Below are positions 45,487 to 54,261 of a DNA stretch of 64,000 nt, one piece after another. The notes beneath the pieces are model-generated. The model saw only the letters and a list, made by a program, of their open reading frames with translations, was not told the origin of the DNA and did not search any database. Source of the DNA: Gammaproteobacteria bacterium. Lineage in GTDB: Bacteria; Pseudomonadota; Gammaproteobacteria; Burkholderiales; Nitrosomonadaceae. How positions within the stretch are numbered: the first letter of the stretch is position 1; each line of letters opens with the position of its first letter. A program made the translations under genes and the position numbers. Where the stretch lies: positions 434,001-498,000 of the forward strand of contig CP054179.1 in assembly GCA_015709615.1 (NCBI GenBank), written 5' to 3'.

Positions 45487-46128
45487 ATGTCTGAAGTCAA
45501 TGTCGATAATTTTTCCCAAGCCGCGCAATCGGGTTCGCAATACGTTCTGGCGCCCCTGCCCTATGCCAACAATGCGCTGGAGCCGGTAATCACCGCTAAC
45601 ACGTTGAGCTTTCATTACGGCAAGCACCACAAAACCTACGTCGATAACTTGAACAATCTGTTAGCGAACAATCCGCTGGCGGGGCAATCACTCGAGCAGA
45701 TTATTAAAGCAACCGCCGGTCAAGCGGACAAAGCGGCGATTTTCAATAACGCCGCGCAAGTGTGGAATCACATGTTTTACTGGCATAGCCTGAAACCGAA
45801 CGGCGGCGGCGAACCTGCGGCAGCGCTCAAGCAAAAAATCGAATCGGCATTCGGCAGTTTGGATGCATGCAAAAAGGAATTCGCGCAAACGGCATTGACG
45901 CAATTCGGCAGCGGCTGGGCTTGGCTGGTGCTGGACGGCGGCAAGATCTCCGTGGTTAAAACCGGCAACGCCGAAACCCCGCTAACGAAAAATGTCCGGC
46001 CGCTATTGACCATCGACGTATGGGAACACGCTTATTATCTGGATTACCAAAATCGCCGCGCAGATTACGTCAATACCATTCTGGACAAACTGATCAATTG
46101 GGATTTTGCCGCTGCTAACCTCGGATAA
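45487..46128 (+). CDS. sodB: Superoxide dismutase [Fe]
   Basis: A 213-residue Fe/Mn-type superoxide dismutase, with metal ligands in 'SFHYGKHHKTYVDNLN', 'AAQVWNHMFYWHSL' and 'TIDVWEHAYYLDYQN' (Asp and His). The Gln in 'AAQVWNH' and 'QFGSGWAWLV' favour the iron form. It has an N-terminal extension of about 20 residues over typical SodB ('MSEVNVDNFSQAAQSGSQYVLAPLPY'). The frame runs up to 45424, but AAGGAGG just before ATG 45487 decides the start. Confidence 0.95.
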   Translation: MSEVNVDNFSQAAQSGSQYVLAPLPYANNALEPVITANTLSFHYGKHHKTYVDNLNNLLANNPLAGQSLEQIIKATAGQADKAAIFNNAAQVWNHMFYWHSLKPNGGGEPAAALKQKIESAFGSLDACKKEFAQTALTQFGSGWAWLVLDGGKISVVKTGNAETPLTKNVRPLLTIDVWEHAYYLDYQNRRADYVNTILDKLINWDFAAANLG

Positions 46129-46138
46129 TCCCGGATTT

Positions 46139-46783
46139 ATGACTGATATCACGATCGCCCTGTCAAAAGGGCGAATTTTTGAAGACACCGCACCGCTGCT
46201 CAAAGCAGCCGGCATCGAAGCGCTGGATGATCCGGAATCATCGCGCAAATTAATTCTGTCGACGAACCGCGCCAATGTCCGTCTGGTTATCGTGCGCGCA
46301 TCGGATGTGCCGACTTACGTGCAATACGGCGCCGCCGACCTGGGCATTGCCGGTAAGGACGTGCTGCTGGAGCACGGTGGCGCCGGTTTGTATCAACCGC
46401 TGGATTTGAATATTGCGCGCTGCCGCATGATGGTCGCGGTGCCCGATGGTTTCGATTACGATTCCGCGGTGCGGCAAGGCGCGCGGCTGCGCATCGCCAC
46501 CAAATACGTGCAAACCGCTAGGGAACACTTCGCCGCGAAGGGTGTGCACGTCGATTTGATCAAACTGTACGGTTCGATGGAATTGGCGCCGCTGGTAGGA
46601 TTGGCCGATGCCATCGTCGATCTGGTATCGAGCGGCAACACGTTAAAAGCCAACAATCTGAAAGCCGTGGAAGAAATCATGCCGATCTCATCCCGGTTGA
46701 TCATCAACCAGGCGGCATTGAAGCTGAAACGAGAAACCATTCAACCCGTGCTGGATGCATTTTCCGCGGCGGTCAAACCCTAA
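46139..46783 (+). CDS. hisG: ATP phosphoribosyltransferase, short form
   Basis: The first enzyme of histidine synthesis; 214 residues, the short HisG_S type lacking the regulatory C-terminal domain, so it needs HisZ encoded elsewhere. Motifs are 'ITIALSKGRIFEDTAPLLKAAG', 'VIVRASDVPTYVQYGAADLGIAGKDVL' and 'LIKLYGSMELAPLVGLADAIVDLVSSGNTLKANNL' (PRPP-binding loop). Start ATG 46139 lies 11 bp after sodB, giving the conserved N-terminus; the frame is open upstream. Confidence 0.96.
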   Translation: MTDITIALSKGRIFEDTAPLLKAAGIEALDDPESSRKLILSTNRANVRLVIVRASDVPTYVQYGAADLGIAGKDVLLEHGGAGLYQPLDLNIARCRMMVAVPDGFDYDSAVRQGARLRIATKYVQTAREHFAAKGVHVDLIKLYGSMELAPLVGLADAIVDLVSSGNTLKANNLKAVEEIMPISSRLIINQAALKLKRETIQPVLDAFSAAVKP

Positions 46784-46823
46784 ATCCATTCGCAAACACA
46801 CTCATCCGCAATTCATCGACACC

Positions 46824-48128
46824 ATGATTCAAATCAAACGATTCAATTCAACCGATTCCGATTTCAATGCCAATCTCGGCAAGCTGCTGGCGTTCGAAAA
46901 TGCGCAAGATGATGCGGTCGACTCGACCGTAGCCAAAATCCTAGCGGATATCAGGAACCGCGGAGACGCCGCATTGATCGAGTACACCAACCGCTTCGAC
47001 CGGCTTTCCGTGACTTCCGGCAAAGCGCTCGAATTGACACAGGATGATTTGCAGCAAGCGCTGGCGGCACTACCGTCAGCCGAGCGCACCGCATTGCAAC
47101 AAGCGGCTGAGCGGGTGCGCAGTTACCATGAAAAACAACCGTTGCAATCTTGGCAGTACGCCGATGCCGACGATACGATACTCGGTCAGAAAATTACTCC
47201 GCTGGATCGCGTCGGTTTATATGTACCCGGCGGCAAGGCGTCGTACCCTTCGTCGGTGTTAATGAACGCGATTCCCGCCAAAGTAGCCGGGGTGAAAGAA
47301 CTGATCATGGTCGTGCCGACACCGGATGGGGAAAGAAACGGTATCGTGCTGGCAGCCGCAGCGATCAGTAAGGTCGACCGGGTGTTCACCATTGGCGGCG
47401 CGCAAGCGGTCGGTGCGTTGGCGTACGGTACGGAAACGGTGCCGCAGGTAGACAAGATCGTCGGCCCCGGCAATGCTTACGTCGCCGCCGCCAAGCGCCG
47501 CGTGTTCGGCATCGTCGGTATCGACATGGTGGCCGGACCTTCCGAAATCCTGGTCATTTGCGACGGCAAAACCGATCCCGATTGGATTGCCATGGATTTG
47601 TTTTCCCAAGCGGAACACGACGAATTGGCGCAGTCGATCCTGTTGTCGCCGGATGCGGCGTTTCTCGACCGGGTGCACAGCAGCATCGAGCGCTTATTAA
47701 CCACCATGCCGCGTCAGGGTGTCATCCGCGCTTCGCTGGAAAATCGCGGCGCGCTGATTCAAGTGCAAAATCTGGATGAAGCGTGCGCCATCGCCAACAA
47801 AATCGCCCCCGAGCACCTGGAATTATCGATTGAGCACGCAGAAATCTGGGTCGACAAAATCCGTCATGCCGGCGCCATTTTCCTCGGCCGCTACGCTTGC
47901 GAAGCTTTAGGCGATTATTGCGCCGGCCCCAATCACGTGCTACCGACCTCACGAACTGCGCGTTTTTCTTCTCCGCTGGGTGTTTACGATTTTCAAAAAC
48001 GCAGCAGCCTCATTCAGGTTTCCCAACAAGGTGCGGCAAAATTGGGAGAAATCGCAGCCACACTGGCTTATGGGGAAGGATTGCAGGCGCATGCCTTGTC
48101 CGCGGAATACCGTTATAAAAACCGTTAA
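46824..48128 (+). CDS. hisD: Histidinol dehydrogenase
   Basis: A 434-residue zinc enzyme for the last two oxidations of histidine synthesis. Motifs are 'GLYVPGGKASYPSSVLMNAIPA', 'GPGNAYVAAAKRRVFG..GIDMVAGPSEILVI', 'DLFSQAEHDELAQSIL' (zinc ligands Gln and His), 'IAPEHLEL' (catalytic Glu-His) and 'GDYCAGPNHVLPTSRTARF' (Asp ligand and His). The frame reaches upstream to 46755 inside hisG; ATG 46824, 40 bp after hisG, gives the normal N-terminus. Confidence 0.96.
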   Translation: MIQIKRFNSTDSDFNANLGKLLAFENAQDDAVDSTVAKILADIRNRGDAALIEYTNRFDRLSVTSGKALELTQDDLQQALAALPSAERTALQQAAERVRSYHEKQPLQSWQYADADDTILGQKITPLDRVGLYVPGGKASYPSSVLMNAIPAKVAGVKELIMVVPTPDGERNGIVLAAAAISKVDRVFTIGGAQAVGALAYGTETVPQVDKIVGPGNAYVAAAKRRVFGIVGIDMVAGPSEILVICDGKTDPDWIAMDLFSQAEHDELAQSILLSPDAAFLDRVHSSIERLLTTMPRQGVIRASLENRGALIQVQNLDEACAIANKIAPEHLELSIEHAEIWVDKIRHAGAIFLGRYACEALGDYCAGPNHVLPTSRTARFSSPLGVYDFQKRSSLIQVSQQGAAKLGEIAATLAYGEGLQAHALSAEYRYKNR

Positions 48129-48177
48129 TCCCGGCAACATCGCCGCGATGGCTTATTGGTGAGTGCGGGAATCCAGC

Positions 48178-48999
48178 ATGCCGATCATTACGTCACGCGA
48201 CCACCCGCTCATCAAACAACTGATCAAGCTGGAAGGGTCGCCGCAACATCGCAAGAAAACCGGTCTGACGCTGCTCGACGGCATTCATCTGATCCAAATC
48301 TACTGCTCGGTGCTGGGCATGCCCGAGAACCTGATCGTCAGCCAATCGTATATTGAAGACGCTGAGAATGAGCATTTTCTCACCATTCTCTTCGGTCATA
48401 CGCTCCCCAAAATCACGATCACCAGCAATGCGCTATTTCGCGCGTTTTCTCCGGTCAAAACGCCTTCAGGGGTGCTGGCGCTGATTACAATCCCGGAATT
48501 GAAAAAGGACGCCGCTAACGGCAAGGAGATTTTCAGTGTTCTGCTGGAAGCGATTCAAGATCCCGGCAACTTGGGTTCTATCCTGCGCTCCGCCGCGGCA
48601 GCGAACATTCGCGACGTGTATCTGTCACCGCAATGCGCCGACGCCTGGTCGCCCAAAACACTCAGGGCGGCGATGGGCGCGCACTTCTTTTTGCGCATCC
48701 ATGAAAACAGCGATTTGCAGCAGGTGGCACAGCAATTTCCCGGCACGGTCATTGCCACATCGATACAAGCCAGCCGGAACCTTTTTGAAATCCCGCTCGC
48801 CGGCCCCACCGCTTTTGTATTCGGTAACGAAGGCGCAGGATTATCCAAGGAATTGATTCAGGCGGTGGACGAAAACATCTCCATTCCCATGCCCGGAAAA
48901 ACCGAATCATTGAACGCAGCCGCCGCGGCCGCCATCTGTTTTTTTGAAAAAGTCCGCCAGGACAAAGTATTCGCGGCCACCAATCTTGGAACAAAATAA
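48178..48999 (+). CDS. SpoU/TrmH-family RNA 2'-O-methyltransferase
   Basis: A 273-residue trefoil-knot methyltransferase probably acting on 23S rRNA. The N-terminal substrate-binding domain begins 'PIITSRDHPLIKQLIKLEGSPQHRKKTGLTLLDGIHLI'. Knot motifs are motif 1 'LEAIQDPGNLGSILRSAAA', motif 2 'AFVFGNEGAGLS' and motif 3 'SIPMPGKTESLNAAAAAAIC'. ATG 48178 is chosen over upstream GTG 48163. It follows hisD by 49 bp on the same strand. Confidence 0.92.
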   Translation: MPIITSRDHPLIKQLIKLEGSPQHRKKTGLTLLDGIHLIQIYCSVLGMPENLIVSQSYIEDAENEHFLTILFGHTLPKITITSNALFRAFSPVKTPSGVLALITIPELKKDAANGKEIFSVLLEAIQDPGNLGSILRSAAAANIRDVYLSPQCADAWSPKTLRAAMGAHFFLRIHENSDLQQVAQQFPGTVIATSIQASRNLFEIPLAGPTAFVFGNEGAGLSKELIQAVDENISIPMPGKTESLNAAAAAAICFFEKVRQDKVFAATNLGTK

Positions 49000-49049
49000 C
49001 AGGCGGTGTATGATACCGCACCCATCAAAACCGTCACTTTGGAGTTTCT

Positions 49050-49409
49050 ATGAAAATTTCTTCCCTATCCCTCATCGTTCTGATGGGATGCTTACTATTC
49101 AACGCTTCCCAGGTACTGGCGATTCACCATGAACCGCAAGATTCGCAAGCGCCGCAACAAGCTTCGAATGGAAAAACGGCGGACAACGAAGGAACCGTTG
49201 TCGACGTCATCGACACCACCGGTTATACCTATATGGAATTGGAAAACGGCGGCAACCGTTTCTGGATCGCAGCGCCAACGACCAAAGTCAACAAAGGCGA
49301 TCGCATTCGTTTCGTTCAAGAAATGGTGATGACGAACTTTACCAGCAAAACGCTGAATCGTACGTTTGGTACGCTTATTTTCGTTTCTTCCACGCAAGTA
49401 AAGAAATAA
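49050..49409 (+). CDS. NrfJ-like secreted OB-type protein
   Basis: A 119-residue protein with a signal peptide (1-24, 'LSLIVLMGCLLFNASQVLA' core). The mature domain 'EGTVVDVIDTTGYTYMELENGGNRFWIAAP..VNKGDRIRF' and 'MTNFTSKTLNRTFGTLIFV' matches the small beta-barrel seen in NrfJ and related periplasmic proteins. The Met-x-Asn-Phe/Tyr-x-Ser-Lys-x-L-x-R-T-F block is highly characteristic. In other bacteria such proteins accompany cytochrome c nitrite reductase, but here the neighbours are hisD/SpoU and uvrB, so the role is open. Confidence 0.8.
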   Translation: MKISSLSLIVLMGCLLFNASQVLAIHHEPQDSQAPQQASNGKTADNEGTVVDVIDTTGYTYMELENGGNRFWIAAPTTKVNKGDRIRFVQEMVMTNFTSKTLNRTFGTLIFVSSTQVKK

Positions 49410-49413
49410 TTGC

Positions 49414-51444
49414 CTAGGCTACATCGCTAAAACCGATCAGCAACTTGTTCTTCAGGCTTTTCAGTTCATCGCGGTATTGCGCCGCTTGTTCGAATTCCAG
49501 ATTCTTGGCGGCGTTCAGCATTTTCTTCTCGACCCGCTGAATTTCCTTGGTCAGTTGCGTTTCGTTCATGGCGTCGTAGCGCGCTTGCACTTGCGCGGCC
49601 TTGAGGTTCTGCTGCGCCGATTCGTGGTTATAGACGCCGTCGATCAGATCCTTGATGCGCTTATGCACCGAGCGCGGCGTAATGTGATTGCGCAGATTAT
49701 GCTGTAGCTGCTTTTCGCGCCGCCGGTTGGTTTCATCAATGGCGACGCGCATGGATTTGGTCATGTTGTCCGCGTACAGAATTGCCGTACCGTTGATATG
49801 CCGCGCGGCGCGGCCGATGGTTTGAATCAGTGAACGCTCCGAACGCAAAAAACCTTCCTTGTCGGCGTCTAATATCGCCACCAGCGACACTTCCGGAATA
49901 TCCAGACCTTCGCGCAGCAAGTTAATCCCGACCAGTACGTCGAACTGCCCCAGGCGCAAGTCGCGGATAATTTCGACACGCTCGACAGTGTCGATATCCG
50001 AATGCAGATAACGCACCTTGATTTGATGATCGGAAAAATAATCGGTCAAATCCTCCGCCATGCGTTTGGTCAGCGTTGTCACCAGCACGCGTTCGTTTTT
50101 GGCGGTGCGCAAATTGACTTCCGACATTAGATCATCTACTTGCGTAGCGACCGGGCGCACTTCAATAACCGGATCGACCAGTCCGGTCGGCCTGACCACT
50201 TGCTCCACCACCTGGCCGCTATGCTGTTTTTCGTAATCGGCGGGCGTAGCCGAGACGAAAATGGTTTGCGGCATTCTGTTCTCGAATTCCTCGAACCGCA
50301 GCGGGCGGTTATCCAGCGCCGACGGCAGGCGGAAGCCGTAATTCACCAGATTTTCCTTGCGCGAACGGTCGCCTTTATACATACCACCGATTTGCGGCAC
50401 CGTGACATGACTCTCGTCGATGATCATCAATGCATTCGGCGGCAAATAATCGAGCAGCGTCGGCGGCGGCTCGCCGGGTTTCTTGCCGGATAGATGACGC
50501 GAATAATTTTCGATACCCTTGCAAAAACCCAGTTCATTCAACATTTCCAGATCGAACCGGGTGCGTTGTTCCAGACGCTGCGCTTCGACCAGGCGGTTTT
50601 CCTGATAGAAATACTCCAGCCGTTCGCGCAATTCGGTTTTGATCGTTTCCATCGCGCGCAACGTCGTGCTGCGTGGCGTGACGTAATGACTGGAAGGGTA
50701 GACGGTAAAGCGCGACAGCTTTTGCAGCATGTGTCCGGTCAACGGATCGAACAGCGCCAAGCTGTCTACTTCGTCATCGAATAGGGAGATGCGCAGCGCC
50801 GCCTCGGAGTTTTCCGCCGGAAACACATCGACCACATCGCCGCGCACGCGGAAAACACCGCGCTTGAATTCCAGTTCGTTACGATCGTATTGCATCTCGG
50901 TCAACCGCTTGATGACGTCGCGTTGCGACATTTTCTCACCGTTGCGCAAATGCAGAATCATGCCGTGATAATCGACCGGATCGCCGATACCGTAGATGCA
51001 CGACACGGTCGCGACGATAATGGCGTCATCGCGCTCCAGCAAGGATTTGGTCGCGGACAAACGCATCTGTTCGATATGCTCGTTGATGCTGGAATCTTTT
51101 TCAATGAACAGATCGCGCGCTGGAACATAGGCTTCGGGCTGATAATAATCGTAATAAGAAACAAAATACTCGATGGCATTTTCCGGGAAAAATTCACGCA
51201 TCTCGGCATACAATTGCGCCGCCAGCGTCTTATTAGGCGCGATCAAAATGGCCGGACGACCAAGGCGCGCGATCATATTGGCGATGGTATAGGTTTTACC
51301 GGAACCGGTTACCCCCAGCAATGTCTGAAACGCCAGACCGTCGCTAATGCCCTCGACTAATTGCGCGATAGCCGCCGGCTGGTCACCCGCCGGTTCAAAA
51401 GCTTGCTGTAATTTATACGGACTATTGGGGAAGGTTACGATCAC
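49414..51444 (-). CDS. uvrB: Excinuclease ABC subunit B
   Basis: A 676-residue damage-verification helicase of nucleotide excision repair. It has Walker A 'GVTGSGKTYTIAN' (about 44-56), the beta-hairpin 'YFVSYYDYYQPEAYVPARDLFIEKDSSIN', 'MIIDESHVTVPQIGGMY', motif V/VI 'NLLREGLDIPEVSLVAILDADKEGFLRSERSLIQTIGRAARH', and a C-terminal UVR domain ('EIQRVEKKMLNAAKNLEFEQAAQYRDELKSLKNKLL') that contacts UvrC. The start codon is GTG. Divergent from the aminotransferase. Confidence 0.97.
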   Translation of the reverse strand: MIVTFPNSPYKLQQAFEPAGDQPAAIAQLVEGISDGLAFQTLLGVTGSGKTYTIANMIARLGRPAILIAPNKTLAAQLYAEMREFFPENAIEYFVSYYDYYQPEAYVPARDLFIEKDSSINEHIEQMRLSATKSLLERDDAIIVATVSCIYGIGDPVDYHGMILHLRNGEKMSQRDVIKRLTEMQYDRNELEFKRGVFRVRGDVVDVFPAENSEAALRISLFDDEVDSLALFDPLTGHMLQKLSRFTVYPSSHYVTPRSTTLRAMETIKTELRERLEYFYQENRLVEAQRLEQRTRFDLEMLNELGFCKGIENYSRHLSGKKPGEPPPTLLDYLPPNALMIIDESHVTVPQIGGMYKGDRSRKENLVNYGFRLPSALDNRPLRFEEFENRMPQTIFVSATPADYEKQHSGQVVEQVVRPTGLVDPVIEVRPVATQVDDLMSEVNLRTAKNERVLVTTLTKRMAEDLTDYFSDHQIKVRYLHSDIDTVERVEIIRDLRLGQFDVLVGINLLREGLDIPEVSLVAILDADKEGFLRSERSLIQTIGRAARHINGTAILYADNMTKSMRVAIDETNRRREKQLQHNLRNHITPRSVHKRIKDLIDGVYNHESAQQNLKAAQVQARYDAMNETQLTKEIQRVEKKMLNAAKNLEFEQAAQYRDELKSLKNKLLIGFSDVA

Positions 51445-51522
51445 AGGTATAATTCCAATATTGAATTGTTTCTTCGTGTCATTTTAACATGCCGGTCTAT
51501 CTATTTTAGTGTGAGGATTTTT

Positions 51523-52716
51523 GTGGAACTCTCTAGTCGCGTTCAAACCATCAAACCATCTCCAACCCTTGCGGTAACCGCCCGGGCTGCCAAACTCAAG
51601 GCGGAAGGCAAAGACATCATCGGCTTAGGAGCGGGCGAACCCGATTTCGATACCCCTCAGCACATTAAAGATGCCGCCATCGCCGCGATTAACAAGGGAT
51701 TGACCAAATACACCGCGGTCGGCGGCACGCCGGGGCTGAAAAATGCCATCGTGGCTAAATTCAAACGGGAAAATAATTTCGATTTTGACGCCAAGCAAAT
51801 TCTGGTTTCCTGCGGCGGCAAACAGAGCTTTTTTAACTTGGTGTTATCGGTGATCAATCCGGGTGATGAAGTCATCATCCCCGCGCCTTATTGGGTTTCT
51901 TACCCGGATATCGTGTTGATCGCGGAAGGCAAGCCAGTTTTTATCGATACCGGTATCGAACAGAATTTCAAAATCTCCCCGCAACAACTGGAAGCCGCGA
52001 TCACACCGAAAACCAAAATGTTCGTTATCAACAGCCCGAGCAATCCGTCGGGGGCGGTGTATACGCTGGATGAGCTGAAAGCGCTTGGAGCGGTGTTACG
52101 CAAATATCCGCATATTTTGATAGCAACCGATGACATGTACGAACACATCTTGTTATCAGGCCAGAAATTTAACAATATCGTCAACGCTTGCCCGGAATTA
52201 TTTCCGCAAGCGGTCGTTCTGAACGGTGTTTCCAAAGCGTATTCGATGACCGGCTGGCGCATCGGCTACTGCGGGGGGCCTGTCCATATCATTACTGCGA
52301 TGGAAAACATACAATCGCAAAGCACATCCAACCCTAGTTCGATTTCACAAGCGGCGGCAGAAACGGCACTAAACGGCGATCAATCTTGCATGGAGCCGAT
52401 GATTGCGGCGTTCAAGGAGCGCAATCGCTTTGTCACCGAACAATTAAATCAGATCAACGGCGTGCATTGTTTATCTTCGGAAGGCGCGTTTTATGCATTC
52501 GCCGATGTTCGCCAATCGATTCGCGATTTGCATAAAAGCAGTTTGCTCAGTACACCAACCGATATCGCGTTCAGCGAATATCTGCTGGAAAATGCGGGTG
52601 TGGCCGTGGTTCCCGGCTCCGCATTCGGTTGTGAAGGGTATATGCGTTTATCCTTCGCAACTTCGATGGACAACTTGAAGCAGGCATTGAGCCGTATCAA
52701 AAATCTGCTGAAATAA
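51523..52716 (+). CDS. Class I pyridoxal-phosphate aminotransferase (aspartate-type)
   Basis: A 397-residue aminotransferase, probably aspartate:2-oxoglutarate, of the Ib-type subgroup. 'IIGLGAGEPDFDTPQHIKDAA', 'YTAVGGTPGLKNAI', 'INPGDEVIIPAPYWVSYPDIV', 'INSPSNPSGAVYTLDELKALG', the PLP lysine in 'VLNGVSKAYSMTGWRIGYCGGP' (S-K-x-x-x-M-T-G-W-R), and 'AASKFAG'-independent C-terminal 'YMRLSFATSMDNLKQAL'. The GTG start at 51523, with GAGGA upstream, gives the usual 'ELSSRVQTIKPSPTLAVTARA'; the frame reaches back to 51466. Confidence 0.93.
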   Translation: MELSSRVQTIKPSPTLAVTARAAKLKAEGKDIIGLGAGEPDFDTPQHIKDAAIAAINKGLTKYTAVGGTPGLKNAIVAKFKRENNFDFDAKQILVSCGGKQSFFNLVLSVINPGDEVIIPAPYWVSYPDIVLIAEGKPVFIDTGIEQNFKISPQQLEAAITPKTKMFVINSPSNPSGAVYTLDELKALGAVLRKYPHILIATDDMYEHILLSGQKFNNIVNACPELFPQAVVLNGVSKAYSMTGWRIGYCGGPVHIITAMENIQSQSTSNPSSISQAAAETALNGDQSCMEPMIAAFKERNRFVTEQLNQINGVHCLSSEGAFYAFADVRQSIRDLHKSSLLSTPTDIAFSEYLLENAGVAVVPGSAFGCEGYMRLSFATSMDNLKQALSRIKNLLK

Positions 52717-52724
52717 TTCCGCCC

Positions 52725-52753
52725 GGCATCAGCAGATTAACGACGCTGATGCC
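52725..52753. terminator. Bidirectional terminator, aminotransferase/flhC
   Basis: GGCATCAGC (52725-52733) and GCTGATGCC (52745-52753) form a perfect 9-bp stem with an 11-nt loop, followed on the plus strand by CTTTC. It sits between the convergent stops. Confidence 0.8.
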
Positions 52754-52756
52754 CTT

Positions 52757-53293
52757 TCAATGAAAATTTGCCAACGCTGCTTTCTTGGTTTTTCCAGCGC
52801 GTGACGGAATATTGCATAAACCGCAGACGTGGTTGGAATGGATTTCCAGCGAATGTACCACAAAGTTGCCATGGCAATTCACGCAAGGCGCTATGCACAA
52901 TACACCGCTTTCCACAAAGCGCACCAAGGTCCAAGCGCGAGTCAGGCTCAACACTTTCTCCAGTTGATAGACTTGAATGTGCTCGACATAAAGCCGGTAG
53001 CTCTTAATCAGCGCATCGATGCCGTCAACACCGGTATTTTTCGTTACGTAATTGTAGATATTGATAAACAATGATGAGTGCATATTCGGTTGCCAGCTCA
53101 TAAACCAGTCTTCCGAATAAGGCAGCATGCCTTTGGGAGGCGATACGCCGCGGATTTCCTTATACAGTTTTACCAACCGCTCGCGGCTCAAATCGGTATT
53201 CATTTCCAGAACTTGCAACCGGGCGCCCAATTCGATTAATTCCGTTGCCAGATGAATCTGCTTCGCTTCAGTGATAATGCTTCGATTACGCAT
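52757..53293 (-). CDS. flhC: Flagellar transcriptional activator FlhC
   Basis: A 178-residue subunit of the FlhD4C2 master activator of flagellar class II genes. It shows 'ATELIELGARLQVLEMNTDLSRERLVKLYKEIRGVSPPKGMLPYSEDWFMSWQPNMHSSLFINIY', the FlhC core, and C-terminal zinc Cys pairs 'CVNC' and 'CGLC' (about 139-160). FlhD is encoded 32 bp upstream on the same strand. The C-terminal tail 'SRAGKTKKAALANFH' is basic. Other flagellar genes are not in the window. Confidence 0.95.
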   Translation of the reverse strand: MRNRSIITEAKQIHLATELIELGARLQVLEMNTDLSRERLVKLYKEIRGVSPPKGMLPYSEDWFMSWQPNMHSSLFINIYNYVTKNTGVDGIDALIKSYRLYVEHIQVYQLEKVLSLTRAWTLVRFVESGVLCIAPCVNCHGNFVVHSLEIHSNHVCGLCNIPSRAGKTKKAALANFH

Positions 53294-53325
53294 GATATTT
53301 TCTCCTACTGACGTTTAATTAAAGC

Positions 53326-53643
53326 TCAGGCGATGGCTTCCGCAGGTTTTCCCGCCATTAAAATAGCCGCGTGCGATTTGGTAACGGATTGATCGCGACT
53401 ATCATTCGACAGCATATCCGCAATCAATCGATCGTCAAAGCGAAATCGGCAAAGCAGCATATTGGAAGCCGCCATTTTAATGAGTTGCGCAGAACTCAAT
53501 CTATCCAGAATATCCGCTATGTCCTGATTAATCCCCAACCGGTACATAGCCGCTACCCTGTCGTCGCGCAGCATCTGTTTTGCCAGTAACAAATAACTTA
53601 AGTTGATGTCTCTGATTTCATCTAGCAGTTGATTGGTTTCCAT
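53326..53643 (-). CDS. flhD: Flagellar transcriptional activator FlhD
   Basis: A 105-residue partner of FlhC. 'LLDEIRDINLSYLLLAKQMLRDDRVAAMYRLGINQDIADILDRLSSAQLIKMAASNMLLCRFRF' is the FlhD helical fold with the conserved 'I.eiN..YL.LaQ.li..D...A.frLGi'. It is slightly shorter than the enterobacterial protein. The leader has a strong AAGGGGTGATG, and 14 bases of it (53648-53661) are identical to the leader of the 37-residue membrane peptide gene at 39579. Confidence 0.94.
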   Translation of the reverse strand: METNQLLDEIRDINLSYLLLAKQMLRDDRVAAMYRLGINQDIADILDRLSSAQLIKMAASNMLLCRFRFDDRLIADMLSNDSRDQSVTKSHAAILMAGKPAEAIA

Positions 53644-54261
53644 TTCATCACCCCTTTCAGTAAAAATTTGAATTTAAACACCGTAACGCACAGGTGAAAT
53701 TTTCAATTATGGGGCAGTGGAAGTAAATGGAAGTTGAGCTTAAATGCAGTTAGGTAATCTTCTTATCGCAATGTAGGAATTTCGCCTACACGGGAAGCGC
53801 CTTATTTTATGGGGATTGGAGATGAAATGACGGGGGGAGCTGCTGTGTTAGCGGCCAGATTTTGAGCAACTTTAGCGAGAAATAAAAATTATTTTGCCGA
53901 TTTATTCACTCATTGTCAGCCATCATAGCATGCGGCAAGAAGCAATCGGTCTTACGAATACTGCGGGAAAAAGACTTTAAATATTGCAATTGAGAATGCT
54001 TCGCTTATCCGATCCGGCGAAATTGACCGGCATTCGTACACCCCAATCCACTCCCGGCGATCCGGCTGACTGACCGGCTATTCGATCCCTGCCTGCGGCA
54101 ATATTTGCCGCTCCTGCCTTTGATCCATCGATCAAACACCACTGAAGAAAAAGCGCCAACACGGCCAGTATAAAGCTTTCCGCTGACTGGCACGATCGTT
54201 GCTGTTAGTGCTCACGCTAACTCATTATCAACCTGCGGCATTAAACATTTTAGGAACCCCT
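53644..54261. other. Long non-coding region between flhD and the methyltransferase gene
   Basis: About 618 bp separates the divergent starts. It must hold the flhDC promoter, which typically has a long regulated leader. Small ORFs inside lack ribosome-binding sites and family features. No specific operator, RNA or repeat could be identified by eye. Confidence 0.5.

Noticed and set aside
53977..54193. Small minus-strand ORFs upstream of flhD
   Set aside because: They overlap one another in two frames, lack ribosome-binding sites and show no protein-like pattern; probably leader or promoter DNA.
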